Assembly: GCF_002836715.1 (NCBI RefSeq)
Contig: NZ_PJAT01000109.1
Span: 1-40,045 of the forward strand
DNA from: Psychrobacter sp. 4Dc
GTDB lineage: Bacteria; Pseudomonadota; Gammaproteobacteria; Pseudomonadales; Moraxellaceae
Direction: 5' to 3'
Length of the DNA: 40,045 nucleotides
Positions within the stretch are counted from its first letter, which is position 1; every line of letters starts with the position of its first letter. The notes under the pieces were generated by a model that worked only from the letters and a program-made list of their open reading frames with translations, ran no database searches and was not told the origin of the DNA. Below are positions 21,598 through 30,568 of the stretch, one piece after another. Made by a program: the position numbers and the translations under genes.

Positions 21598-21633
21598 TAA
21601 AAAACCGCCCTACATGATGTAGGACGGTTTTTT
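21598..21633 (-). terminator. Terminator of aceA
   Basis: On the minus strand AAAACCGTCCTACA pairs with TGTAGGGCGGTTTT around a three-base loop, followed by T. It lies 26 bases after the aceA stop. Confidence 0.85.
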
Positions 21634-21659
21634 GATAAATACTGCTAGTCTGTCGGTTA

Positions 21660-23246
21660 TTAGAACTGGTTCATCGTGTTCTTGCCGCCGCCAGCTTTCA
21701 GAGCGTTATCGCCTGAGAAGATTTCTTTGTGGTCATCGCCAAGGTCAGAACCAGCCATTGCTTGGTGCTTAACACAAGAGATACCTTCGCGGATTTCTTT
21801 ACGCTGTACGCCAGCTGCATAAGCAAGCATGCCTTCTTCACCGAAGTAACCTTTAGCAAGTTCATGAACGCTAAGAGCAGTCGTGTGGTAAGTCGGTAGC
21901 GTGATTAAGTGATGGAATACACCAGCTTCACGTGACGCATCACGTTGGAAGTTCTTAGCGGCTACGTCAGCGGCTGCATCAAGTTCAGTACCGTCGTAAT
22001 CAGCACTCATCAAGTCATCTTTATTGTATGCAGAGATGTCTTTGCCTTCTTCTTCCCACTGAGCGATAACTTGCTTACGGAAGTTAAGCGTCCAGTTGAA
22101 TGATGGGCTGTTGTTGTATACAAGCTTGGCTTTAGGCTGTTGCTCTTTGATACGGTCAACCATCATTTTGATGTGTTCTACGTCTGGAGTCGGTGTTTCG
22201 ATCCATAGTAGGTCAGCGCCGTTTTCTAGAGCAGTTACGCAGTCAAGTACAACACGGTCAATGTTAGTCTCTTCACGGAACTGATATAGACCGTTAGGTA
22301 GACGAACTGGGCGTACTAGTTTGCCATTGTGCTTAAGTAGGCTGTCATTTTCTTGAGCATTTTCTAGCGTTACTTCTTCCATTTCGATGAAATCGATGTA
22401 TTTAGAAGCAAGGTCACCTGGCTCATTTGATACTGGAATTTTTTGCGTTAGTGAGGCGCCTTCAGAGTCAGTACGAGCAACGATAACGCCGTCTTCAACA
22501 CCAAGCTCTAGGAATGCATAACGGATAGCGTTTAGCTTAGAGATGAAGTCTTCATGTGGAACCGTTACTTTACCAGCCTGGTGACCACATTGCTTAGCAT
22601 CAGATACTTGGTTTTCAACCTGAATGGCACAAGCACCAGCTTCGATCATTTGCTTAGTCAATAGGTAAGTAGCTTCTTCGTTACCGAAACCTGCATCGAT
22701 ATCAGCGATGATTGGCACAACATGTGAATCAAAGTTTTCGATTTTTTCTAAGATAGCTGAAGTATCTTGGCCAGCTTCTTCAGCAGCGTTTAGCTCACGG
22801 AAGTAGTCGTTCAACACTTTAGCATCTGCTTGACGTAAGAACGTGTAGATTTCTTCGATTAGCTTAGGTACTGACGTTTTTTCGTGCATAGATTGGTCAG
22901 GTAGTGGACCAAACTCAGAGCGTAGGGCTGCAACCATCCAACCTGAAAGATAGATATAAGTTTTAGAAGTCGTACCGAAATATTTTTTCTTAGCGTACAT
23001 AGTTTGCTGTGCAACAAAACCATGCCATGCACCTAAAGACTGCGTATACTGAGACGTATCATTGTCATAATCTTCCATGTCTTGACGCATGATTTTTGCA
23101 GTATATTTTGCGATATCCAAACCCGTTTTGAAACGGTTTTGTGACATCATACGTGCAGCATCAACTTCGCTAATGTTCTGCCAGTTGCCGTGCTTTTGCT
23201 TTAATTCACGTACTAAGTCGATCGCTGATTTATATGCAGTTGACAT
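21660..23246 (-). CDS. aceA: Isocitrate lyase, long form
   Basis: Isocitrate lyase splits isocitrate into glyoxylate and succinate, the first step of the glyoxylate shunt needed for growth on acetate and fatty acids. The catalytic loop KQCGH holds Cys220; the more common form is KKCGH. Metal-binding residues lie in IADIDAGFGN (180-189). ENQVSDAKQ, IVARTDSEGA and NNSPSFNW are conserved. At 528 residues it belongs to the long class known from Pseudomonas and Acinetobacter, longer than the E. coli enzyme (434). GGAG lies seven bases before the ATG. It is divergent from a LysR-type regulator gene. Confidence 0.96.
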   Translation of the reverse strand: MSTAYKSAIDLVRELKQKHGNWQNISEVDAARMMSQNRFKTGLDIAKYTAKIMRQDMEDYDNDTSQYTQSLGAWHGFVAQQTMYAKKKYFGTTSKTYIYLSGWMVAALRSEFGPLPDQSMHEKTSVPKLIEEIYTFLRQADAKVLNDYFRELNAAEEAGQDTSAILEKIENFDSHVVPIIADIDAGFGNEEATYLLTKQMIEAGACAIQVENQVSDAKQCGHQAGKVTVPHEDFISKLNAIRYAFLELGVEDGVIVARTDSEGASLTQKIPVSNEPGDLASKYIDFIEMEEVTLENAQENDSLLKHNGKLVRPVRLPNGLYQFREETNIDRVVLDCVTALENGADLLWIETPTPDVEHIKMMVDRIKEQQPKAKLVYNNSPSFNWTLNFRKQVIAQWEEEGKDISAYNKDDLMSADYDGTELDAAADVAAKNFQRDASREAGVFHHLITLPTYHTTALSVHELAKGYFGEEGMLAYAAGVQRKEIREGISCVKHQAMAGSDLGDDHKEIFSGDNALKAGGGKNTMNQF

Positions 23247-23944
23247 CTATAGTCTCCTTGGTGGGGTGTAAAAACAAATAAGTTAATTGTTAAAATAATG
23301 GGTCTGTCGTTTTACTAAAATCCGCTTTACTAAAACCTTTGTGCTAAAAAGTAATATACAAAATTTGGTCTATCATTTATCTGTCGAAGCTCTATTTACC
23401 CTAAACAAACCGCTAGGCTATTACAAGAAATTTGCTGAACTCAACAGTTGAAAATAATTGCTGGTTTATAAATATTTATCGATTCTCACTATATATCTAA
23501 AAGGTATCTGAATACTTAATAGGCAGTGATGTCATAATTGGTAGCAAGAGATGTTACAATAATGAGGTCAATTAACCGTATTTAACGACTGATAAAAACC
23601 ATTAATATATTACTTAGCGACAATATTTAATTAGATAAAAACAGCTTATGAACCTAACGTTCGTCCTCTATGCTGCAAATCCTTTATAGAACTCACTATA
23701 ACCACCTTACCAAGATTTATCTAATTTATGATAGTTATCTTTGGTATTTCTGTATGATATAATGTTTATATAACAGGGTCTTACGATAGGTTTAATGAGT
23801 TATAATGCAGGTCTATCAGAAAAAACTAGAACGAAATTAGTAAAAAATAATGAAATTATGCTGTTACAGCGCACAAATCACCGTAGCAGCACTACAAATG
23901 CCAGCCTTAATATGGCGTTTATTCAAAAGCCAAGAGAACCGAAT
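23247..23944. other. Divergent regulatory region aceA-LysR gene
   Basis: Almost 700 bases with no convincing gene. The reading frame of the LysR gene is open for 50 codons before 23945, but the encoded residues do not look like family sequence. The part near aceA holds the direct repeats listed separately. The rest is AT-rich. It probably contains both promoters and the regulator's binding site, which I could not pin down. Confidence 0.5.
23311..23349. repeat. Phased direct repeats upstream of aceA
   Basis: TTTACTAAAA occurs at 23311-23320 and 23326-23335, exactly 15 bases apart. A diverged third copy ending in GCTAAAA follows at 23343-23349. The array is about 65-105 bases before the aceA start, a plausible position for regulator binding or bent DNA. 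Confidence 0.6.
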
Positions 23945-24934
23945 ATGAATTTGCAGCGGGTTGATTTAAATTTATTAGTCCATCTAGATGTGTTGCTACG
24001 AGAAAAAAACGTCACTCGCGCAGCCGAGCAGCTTGGGATTACTCAGCCTGCTATGAGTAATATCTTGCGCCGTTTGCGTAAGCTGTTTAATGACCCATTA
24101 TTGGTACGCTCATCTGAGGGTATGACGCCGACTGAACGCGCCCTTGAATTACAGCCGCGTATCCGCGAGATACTTGCTGACTTGACTCAAGTGTTGGAGC
24201 CGCGTACTGAATTCCGCCCTTATAGTACCTCTCGTGTGTTCCGTATCATGACATCGGATTATGCCGAAGCGACCCTAGTACCTAAGCTAGTAAAAGCACT
24301 ACGTTCTGAAGCGCCTAATGTGATTTTGGACTTTTTGACTCCATCAGACGTCTCTTATCGAGATATGGAGCAGGGACGAGTTGATTTAGCGATTAACCGT
24401 TTTAACGAGATACCTCAAAGCTTTCATCAGGTTCTAGTATGGCGTGATACTTTTAGTTGCCTATTATCTTCTGACAGTCCTTATGCCAATCGTTTTAATC
24501 TGAAAAACTACCTTAAAGCACAGCACGTTTGGGTATCTAAAACAGGGATGGGCGTGGGCTTTGGGGTCAATCCAGAAAAATCTGGTGGACTAGGATCTAT
24601 CGATCAAGCCCTGCAGCGCCTTGGGCAAAAACGCCAAATCAGTGTCTTTACTCGACATTATCAAATGCCTGCTATGCTTGCAGCAAATAAAGATTTGATA
24701 GCGACTTTGCCTACGCGTGTGGCAAGAATGCAGGCAAATAACGACAGCATTATGATGGAAGATCCGCCGTTTTTTATTCCTGAGTTTGAGCTTACGATGG
24801 CATGGTCACCTCTATTGCAGCATCACCCAGCCCATCGTTGGTTACGTCAGTTAATTATGCATGTGGCACGACAAGTCGTTGCTGAAGAAGAAAATCCACC
24901 ACAAGAGATACCGGTTATTAATCATTTGTTTTGA
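23945..24934 (+). CDS. LysR-type transcriptional regulator
   Basis: This 329-residue DNA-binding regulator has an N-terminal winged helix-turn-helix (residues 6-65, with NVTRAAEQLGITQPAMSNIL) and a C-terminal substrate-binding-like effector domain. The helix-turn-helix resembles the NodD/LeuO branch. The ATG at 23945 is used because LysR proteins begin a few residues before the first helix and MNLQRVDLNL fits; upstream ATGs add up to 50 unrelated residues. AAGAGAA precedes it. Its divergent placement next to aceA suggests control of the glyoxylate shunt, which is inference only. A terminator follows at 25042. Confidence 0.9.
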   Translation: MNLQRVDLNLLVHLDVLLREKNVTRAAEQLGITQPAMSNILRRLRKLFNDPLLVRSSEGMTPTERALELQPRIREILADLTQVLEPRTEFRPYSTSRVFRIMTSDYAEATLVPKLVKALRSEAPNVILDFLTPSDVSYRDMEQGRVDLAINRFNEIPQSFHQVLVWRDTFSCLLSSDSPYANRFNLKNYLKAQHVWVSKTGMGVGFGVNPEKSGGLGSIDQALQRLGQKRQISVFTRHYQMPAMLAANKDLIATLPTRVARMQANNDSIMMEDPPFFIPEFELTMAWSPLLQHHPAHRWLRQLIMHVARQVVAEEENPPQEIPVINHLF

Positions 24935-25041
24935 TTGGTTTGTGTGAGTTGAATCTATCTTTTATTAGAGCGGAATATTCCTGATTATCTGAATTTTTTA
25001 TAAAAGTATTTCTCTTTAGATCCCACTCTATATAGTTATTA

Positions 25042-25065
25042 GACCAGCCACTAGGCTGGTTTTTT
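25042..25065 (+). terminator. Terminator of the LysR-type gene
   Basis: ACCAGCC and GGCTGGT form a perfect stem around ACTA, followed by TTTTT. Confidence 0.8.
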
Positions 25066-25336
25066 GTGTTCTAGCGTTTAATAGTTAGTATGTAATATTC
25101 AGTTATACTTAATAAGTTAGTCACACTATTAACATCTTCAACACACTTCACAATATATTGTAAAACTCTTCATCAAATAGCTTGTTAAGATAACGGCAGA
25201 TAGAAAACGAGCTACCAATAGATTGTGCTATCGACGTAAATTTAATAATTAAAACTGTCACAGCAGAATAATTACAAGTGACAGTAAACCCGACTATAAA
25301 TCCAAAATATAAATTCGAATAATAAGGACAGTAACT
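25066..25336 (+). promoter_or_regulatory. Upstream region of the aldehyde dehydrogenase with a perfect inverted repeat
   Basis: No gene is seen between the LysR terminator and the dehydrogenase. ACTGTCAC (25254-25261) and GTGACAGT (25278-25285) are exact reverse complements separated by 16 bases, about 50 bases before the start codon. It could be an operator or a leader hairpin. AAGGA at 25324-25328 is the ribosome binding site. Confidence 0.5.
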
Positions 25337-26710
25337 ATGTCAGACATTACTACTATTAACCCAACCACGGGCGAAGAAATCAGTAACTACAATTATATGA
25401 GCAACGACGAAGTCAACAAGATTGTCGATGCTTCACATAACGCATTTTTAGAATGGCGTACAGTGAGTCACGAAGAGCGCGGTCGTGTCATCAAATCTAT
25501 CGGTGATAAGCTGATGGAATATAAAGAAGAGCTGGCTAAGCTGATGACTGAAGAGCGCGGTAAGTTATATAGCCAGAGCATACAAGAGATTGATCTTTGC
25601 AAAGCTATCTGTGATTACACTGCTGAAAACGGCGTTGCTTCTTTGGCTGATGATGTACGTGATATCGAAAGCATGAAAAAAGGACTAGTGACGTATCAAC
25701 CTATCGGTATCATCTACGGCATGCAGCCTTGGAACTTCCCAGCGTATCAGGTATTCCGTTATACCATCGCAAACTTGATGGCGGGTAACAGTGTTCTGCT
25801 AAAACACGCATCTAACGTCACAGGTTCTGGTCTATTAATTGAAAAAATTCTTCACGAGTCTGAATTGCCAAGTGATTTGTTCCGTACGATTATCATCGAT
25901 CATGATCAATCAGAAGCATTGATTGGCAATGACAAAGTACGCGGCGTGACATTGACAGGTAGTGACAAAGCAGGTGTAATCGTTGGACAGCAAGCAGCTA
26001 AAGCAATTAAGAAAGCTGTATTAGAGCTAGGTTCAAACGATGCATTTATCGTACTAGAAGATGCTGACATCGAAACTGCTGTAGAAACTTGTACTCAAGC
26101 ACGTTTAATTAATAACGGTGAAACTTGTGTAGCGGCCAAACGCTTTATCGTAGTCGATAGCGTATATGATGAGTTCCGTAAGCGTATCGTTGAGAAATTT
26201 GAAGGTACCAAAGCGGGTGACCCAATGGATGACAGCTCAGATATCGGTCCATTAGCACGTGCAGATTTACGTGAGCAGCTACATGAGCAAGTAGAACAAA
26301 GTGTGGCTAAAGGTGCAACGATTGCTGTTGGCGGTAAGGTACCTGAAGGTAAAGGTAGCTTCTATCCAGCAACTATTCTAGAGAATGTTGAGAAAGGTCA
26401 GCCTGCATATGATGACGAACTATTTGGCCCTGTCGCTTCATTGATTCGTGCCAAAGATGAAGATGACGCAATGCGCATCGCTAACGACAGTCGTTATGGT
26501 CTAGGTGGCGCGATTTTCTCAAAAGACGAAGAGAAAGCTGTTCGTCTAGCACGTGAGCAATTCGATACAGGTATGGTCTATATTAATGGTTATGGTCTTG
26601 CCAATCCTGCACTGCCATTTGGTGGCGTGAAAAACTCAGGCTATGGCCGTGAGCATGGCGGTTTTGGTATCAAAGAGTTTGTCAACATTAAAGCGGTTCA
26701 CGTATTCTAA
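25337..26710 (+). CDS. sad: NAD(P)-dependent succinate-semialdehyde dehydrogenase, Sad/YneI type
   Basis: This 457-residue aldehyde dehydrogenase would oxidise succinate semialdehyde to succinate. It has the cofactor-site motif PWNFP (131-135), the Rossmann segment TLTGSDKAG, the general base Glu230 in LELGSNDAF and nucleophile Cys264 in NNGETCVAAKR. Size and motifs fit the short Sad (YneI) subgroup more than the 480-residue GabD. The exact substrate is inference, because close subfamilies use other small aldehydes. AAGGA lies at good distance from the ATG, and a strong terminator follows. No aminotransferase gene of GABA degradation is next to it. Confidence 0.85.
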   Translation: MSDITTINPTTGEEISNYNYMSNDEVNKIVDASHNAFLEWRTVSHEERGRVIKSIGDKLMEYKEELAKLMTEERGKLYSQSIQEIDLCKAICDYTAENGVASLADDVRDIESMKKGLVTYQPIGIIYGMQPWNFPAYQVFRYTIANLMAGNSVLLKHASNVTGSGLLIEKILHESELPSDLFRTIIIDHDQSEALIGNDKVRGVTLTGSDKAGVIVGQQAAKAIKKAVLELGSNDAFIVLEDADIETAVETCTQARLINNGETCVAAKRFIVVDSVYDEFRKRIVEKFEGTKAGDPMDDSSDIGPLARADLREQLHEQVEQSVAKGATIAVGGKVPEGKGSFYPATILENVEKGQPAYDDELFGPVASLIRAKDEDDAMRIANDSRYGLGGAIFSKDEEKAVRLAREQFDTGMVYINGYGLANPALPFGGVKNSGYGREHGGFGIKEFVNIKAVHVF

Positions 26711-26791
26711 GAATGAACTGATTAGACAAATTAGCTAAATAGATAACTAGTTACGATTTTAAATGATAGTAAATAATAAATAGTTATCAAA

Positions 26792-26832
26792 TAAAAAAGC
26801 CCAGTTACTCATTACGAGTAGCTGGGCTTTTT
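26792..26832. terminator. Bidirectional terminator between the dehydrogenase gene and purN
   Basis: AAAAGCCCAGTTACTC and GAGTAGCTGGGCTTTT pair with one wobble around ATTAC, with A- and T-runs on both sides. It is placed to stop both convergent transcripts. Confidence 0.85.
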
Positions 26833-26881
26833 ATTGCGCTATATAAAGTGGTATTAAAAGCAGCTTAATGAGCTGAGATTT

Positions 26882-27574
26882 TTATCCGTCTATAAGCAAT
26901 TGCAAAGGTAACGTCGGTAGGTAAGTTTCCGTTTGCGATGGTGTATTATTTGCTTCAAGTGATAATACGTTTTTTGCTAGTAGTAAAATCGTCCAAGGCA
27001 GCAATTGATGTTCAAGTTTCTGTACCCGTGACTGTAAGCTCTCTGCAGTGTCGTTAATATCGACATTCAATACAGCTTGAGTCAATACCTGACCCGCATC
27101 AAGCTCCGCTGTGACTTTATGAATACTACAACCGTGACGACGTTCACCAGACTGTATGACTCGTTTGTGAGTATCTAAACCCTTATAAACCGGAAGTAGA
27201 GAAGGGTGAAGATTAATCATGGGCGCTGGTACATTATCGATAAATGAGCCACTTAATACACGCATAAACCCAGCCAAGACGATCAAGTCAGGTTGCCATG
27301 CTATTAGCTGCTCATTGGCATGGGTTTCAAATGTTTTAATGCCCATACGCTTACCACTAGCAACGTGTGACAATACTGCAACTGGAATATTGGCATCTTT
27401 AGCACGTGTCAATGCATAAGCGTCTTCACGGTTACTAATGACACCAACGATTTCAATTGGTAATGCGCCTGCTTGCATGGCATTGATTAATACTTGCAGG
27501 TTGCTACCACTTCCTGAGACTAGAACAGCAATACGTAATGGTTTGATAGGCTGGCTTGCGTTATCAATTGACAT
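26882..27574 (-). CDS. purN: Phosphoribosylglycinamide formyltransferase
   Basis: PurN formylates glycinamide ribonucleotide with 10-formyl-tetrahydrofolate, the third step of purine synthesis. The phosphate-binding loop VSGSGSNLQ (19-27), the catalytic block NLHPSLLPVYKGLDTH and the Asp in TAELDAGQV are present. The 230 residues are a little longer than E. coli PurN, with a Pro/Thr-rich C-terminal tail. Its ATG overlaps the purM stop codon by one base (TAATG), so the genes are translationally coupled. Confidence 0.95.
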   Translation of the reverse strand: MSIDNASQPIKPLRIAVLVSGSGSNLQVLINAMQAGALPIEIVGVISNREDAYALTRAKDANIPVAVLSHVASGKRMGIKTFETHANEQLIAWQPDLIVLAGFMRVLSGSFIDNVPAPMINLHPSLLPVYKGLDTHKRVIQSGERRHGCSIHKVTAELDAGQVLTQAVLNVDINDTAESLQSRVQKLEHQLLPWTILLLAKNVLSLEANNTPSQTETYLPTLPLQLLIDG

Positions 27575-28635
27575 TAACGGTACACCACTGCATCCGCCTG
27601 GTCATCAGTGCTGCGTTTGACCATTTCACCTAGTTGCCAAGCTGTCTCGCCTGCATCAGTCAAGGTCTGGATAGCAGCTTCTGCTTTGTCTTTTGGCATA
27701 ACGATGACAAAACCAACGCCGCAGTTAAAGGTACGGTACATCTCGCTCTGCGCGATATTACCTTGAGTCTGTAGCCAAGTGAATAGCTCTGAGAACTGCC
27801 AGCTATTGGTATCGATGCTAGCCGCTAGGTTATCAGGTAGTACACGTGGTAAGTTGTCCGTTAGACCACCACCTGTGATGTGTGACATCGCATGTAAGGC
27901 TGAACTACCAAGCGTATCTTGTAATGCCTTGATTGCTTTTACATAGATACGGGTAGGAGCCATTAGAGCGTCTTGAATAGGCTGGCCGTCTAGTTGCTCA
28001 TCGCTACTCGTAACGTCCACACCGCTAACTTCGATGACTTTACGAACCAATGAGTAGCCATTTGAGTGCGCGCCACTTGAGGCAAGTGCAATCAGTACAT
28101 CGCCTTCTGCGACATTTTCACCAGTGACAACTTCTGCTTCTTCAACCACGCCTACACAAAATCCAGCTAGATCGTAATCGTCGTCTTGATACATGCCCGG
28201 CATTTCAGCAGTTTCACCACCGATAAGCGCACAGTTAGCAAGTTTACAACCATCACCAATACCAGTTACGACAGTCGCCGCTACATCGACATCCAGCTTG
28301 CCAGTTGCATAATAGTCTAAGAAGAATAATGGCTCTGCGCCGCAAACCAATAAATCATTAACGCACATCGCGACCAAATCAATACCAATCGTGTCATGAC
28401 GGTTCAGCTGTAGCGCCAGTTTTAGTTTGGTGCCGACGCCATCAGTGCCAGAAACCAATAATGGTGAGGTATAACCTGTTGGGATACGGCACAACGCACC
28501 AAAACCGCCAAGTCCACCCACGACTTCAGGACGAGTAGTGGCTTTGGCAACGGACTTGATTCGCTGAACCAAAGCATCGCCTGCATCGATATCAACACCG
28601 GCATCTTTGTAGCTTAAAGAAGGCTTGTCACTCAT
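27574..28635 (-). CDS. purM: Phosphoribosylformylglycinamidine cyclo-ligase
   Basis: PurM closes the imidazole ring to form aminoimidazole ribonucleotide, using ATP. The protein begins [19 protein letters not shown], matching the family N-terminus; [21 protein letters not shown] and [12 protein letters not shown] are further signatures. The ATG at 28635 (353 residues) is preferred to that at 28641 because GAG lies six bases before it but directly abuts the other. It is the first gene of the purM-purN operon, with a candidate promoter about 110 bases upstream. The divergent neighbour is the PerM-type permease. Confidence 0.95.
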   Translation of the reverse strand: MSDKPSLSYKDAGVDIDAGDALVQRIKSVAKATTRPEVVGGLGGFGALCRIPTGYTSPLLVSGTDGVGTKLKLALQLNRHDTIGIDLVAMCVNDLLVCGAEPLFFLDYYATGKLDVDVAATVVTGIGDGCKLANCALIGGETAEMPGMYQDDDYDLAGFCVGVVEEAEVVTGENVAEGDVLIALASSGAHSNGYSLVRKVIEVSGVDVTSSDEQLDGQPIQDALMAPTRIYVKAIKALQDTLGSSALHAMSHITGGGLTDNLPRVLPDNLAASIDTNSWQFSELFTWLQTQGNIAQSEMYRTFNCGVGFVIVMPKDKAEAAIQTLTDAGETAWQLGEMVKRSTDDQADAVVYR

Positions 28636-28641
28636 AGTCAT

Positions 28642-29133
28642 CTCACAGTTGGGGATAGATAATTGGGATTAGAAGGTAAAGTAATTGAGCACGCAAAAAT
28701 CAGCGTTATAAAGTTCAAAAGCAAAGTTTAAAGACAGTGCGCGCATTATACCCAAAAACAGACCGTACTCGCAAAGCAACTTGCCAATATTTGACTAAGA
28801 TTTGCATTAAGTGGCAAATAAGCCGTTAAGAAACAAAAAATGACTGATTTTTTGTTGTACTCTGCGATAATAGAACGCTAAATTTATTGTCAATAATGAC
28901 CTTAATACAAGTTCAAATGTAATTGACAGAATAAAAACGACTAAACATAAATTTATTAAGAATCAGGCTTTTTAGGAACGTTGATACGTCTCAGTTTAGC
29001 TAGCTAAAACTAATGAGAAAAAAGCAATTCGCCTAGTGATACATCGTGATGGCTGTAGTTATATCATTTAGAAATCGCTATTACTGACTCCCTGTCACTT
29101 TTTTAACCTCGTCCAACTATAGGATTACTTGCC
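28642..29133. other. Divergent intergenic region purM-permease
   Basis: Nearly 500 bases with no gene, AT-rich throughout. The purM-proximal part holds the promoter listed separately. I see no PurR-type palindrome. AGGA at 29121-29124 is the permease ribosome binding site. Confidence 0.45.
28745..28774 (-). promoter_or_regulatory. Candidate purMN promoter
   Basis: On the minus strand TTGCGA (28769-28774) and a perfect TATAAT (28745-28750) are 18 bases apart, about 110 bases before the purM start. Confidence 0.6.
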
Positions 29134-30240
29134 ATGATGAACCAACCAATAGATCCTTTTTTTCGGCGTTTATTTATTGTCGTGGCGTTAGTGGTGGCTG
29201 TGTTTCTCTTGTATTTAATGATGCCCGTCATCGTGCCTTTCGTTTTTGCCTTTATGCTGGCTTACCTATTTAATCCTCTAGTCAAGCGCCTATCGAAATA
29301 CATTAAGCGCTGGGTCGCGATTATTATTGTCTACTCGACGATTACTCTGGGGATGGCGTTATTATTATGGTGGTTAGTACCGACACTATGGCATCAGCTG
29401 CAAGCGGCGTGGGATTATTTGCCAAAGATATTTAATTGGTATAACCAAGTCGTGCGAGAGTGGTTCAATAGTAATACTCGTATCAAACTGCCTGAACTAG
29501 AGTCGAAAGAATTTTCCGATACCCTCGTCGATTATATGCAAACGAACTATAAGTTCGCTGATGCTAGCACCATGATGAGCCAAATACTGACCTCAAGTAT
29601 GAACTTCATCAATAATGCAGGTCTGATTGTATTAGTGCCTATTTTGACCTTTTACTTCCTATTTAATTGGGATCAGCGTTTGCATAACTGGAAAATGGCG
29701 ATACCAGGTGCTTACTGTCAAAAAGTGACTGAAATAGCTAAGGAGTGTGATCTGGCCTTGATGGCATTTATCAAAGGTCAATTGCTGGTGATGGTGTTGC
29801 TAGGCGCTATTTATGCTGTACAGTTGCAGCTTATTGGATTAGAGCTTGGGCTTATCATTGGTATGGTAGCAGGCATTGCCAGTTTTGTACCGTACTTAGG
29901 GTTTGGTATTGGTTTTATCGCGGCTATTATCGCCTGCCTATTTCAGTTCGGATTGGACTGGACGTATTTGTCATTGGTCGCAGGGGCGTTCTTGATTGGA
30001 CAAGCTGCAGAAGGTTATATCCTACAACCATTGCTGTTAGGTGATAAGATTGGTCTATCGCCATTATGGGTCATATTTGCCGTATTGGCTGGTGCCAGTC
30101 TATTAGGTTTTGTCGGTATGCTAATCGCCTTACCAGTGTCCGCTGTCTTAAATGTCCTGTTCCGCCATTTATACAACTACTATCGAACCACTGACTTTTA
30201 TAAAGGCCGTAAACAACTGGCACTGTTTGAAAAAAGATAA
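29134..30240 (+). CDS. AI-2E family transporter, PerM-like
   Basis: This 368-residue inner-membrane protein belongs to the AI-2E/PerM permease family. Two N-terminal helices (about 11-33 and 30-50) and one at 62-84 are followed by a soluble stretch (about 85-150) and then a block of hydrophobic helices up to residue 345. GIASFVPYLGFGIGF and GYILQPLLLGDKIGLSPLWV are typical family segments. Members export diverse small molecules or act as Na+/H+ antiporters, so substrate is not predictable. Placement next to purMN and hda is common in gammaproteobacteria. AGGA precedes the start; a second ATG follows immediately. Confidence 0.88.
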   Translation: MMNQPIDPFFRRLFIVVALVVAVFLLYLMMPVIVPFVFAFMLAYLFNPLVKRLSKYIKRWVAIIIVYSTITLGMALLLWWLVPTLWHQLQAAWDYLPKIFNWYNQVVREWFNSNTRIKLPELESKEFSDTLVDYMQTNYKFADASTMMSQILTSSMNFINNAGLIVLVPILTFYFLFNWDQRLHNWKMAIPGAYCQKVTEIAKECDLALMAFIKGQLLVMVLLGAIYAVQLQLIGLELGLIIGMVAGIASFVPYLGFGIGFIAAIIACLFQFGLDWTYLSLVAGAFLIGQAAEGYILQPLLLGDKIGLSPLWVIFAVLAGASLLGFVGMLIALPVSAVLNVLFRHLYNYYRTTDFYKGRKQLALFEKR

Positions 30241-30568
30241 TTATCTTATTATTGAATACACTAGATAAAGATTGATATGTAATATTAGGGTATGAACGCA
30301 ATGATTGATAAGGCTTAATGGGTAAAAGACTTGTCAGTCATTTTGTAAATATGTTATATATAGGCGCAGTGTTGATAGTATCAACCGTTTTGGTACCAGT
30401 TTTGCTAACGTTGTTTTCGACAAAGTGACTGACCTATTTTTGCAAAGACTATAGGGCCATTACTTACAGCTGTATCGGCTAGTATTGACAGTAATGAATA
30501 CAGCTCAACGTAACCTATCTTTTTTATTATATTTTTTCATTGCACTACGCAACACGAGTTGATGATTC
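30241..30568 (+). other. Intergenic region permease-hda
   Basis: These 328 bases hold only the candidate 36-codon membrane microprotein listed separately. No terminator after the permease gene and no clear hda promoter were found; a short transcript leader or read-through from the permease is possible. Confidence 0.4.
30318..30428 (+). CDS. Candidate 36-residue membrane microprotein
   Basis: The short frame starts at ATG 30318, behind AAGG at a short five-base spacing, and encodes MGKRLVSHF, then about 22 hydrophobic residues (LYIGAVLIVSTVLVPVLLTL), and ends FSTK. The basic start, single membrane helix and polar end are the pattern of small regulatory membrane proteins. It lies alone between the permease gene and hda. 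The length allows a chance frame, so this is a candidate only. Confidence 0.35.
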   Translation: MGKRLVSHFVNMLYIGAVLIVSTVLVPVLLTLFSTK

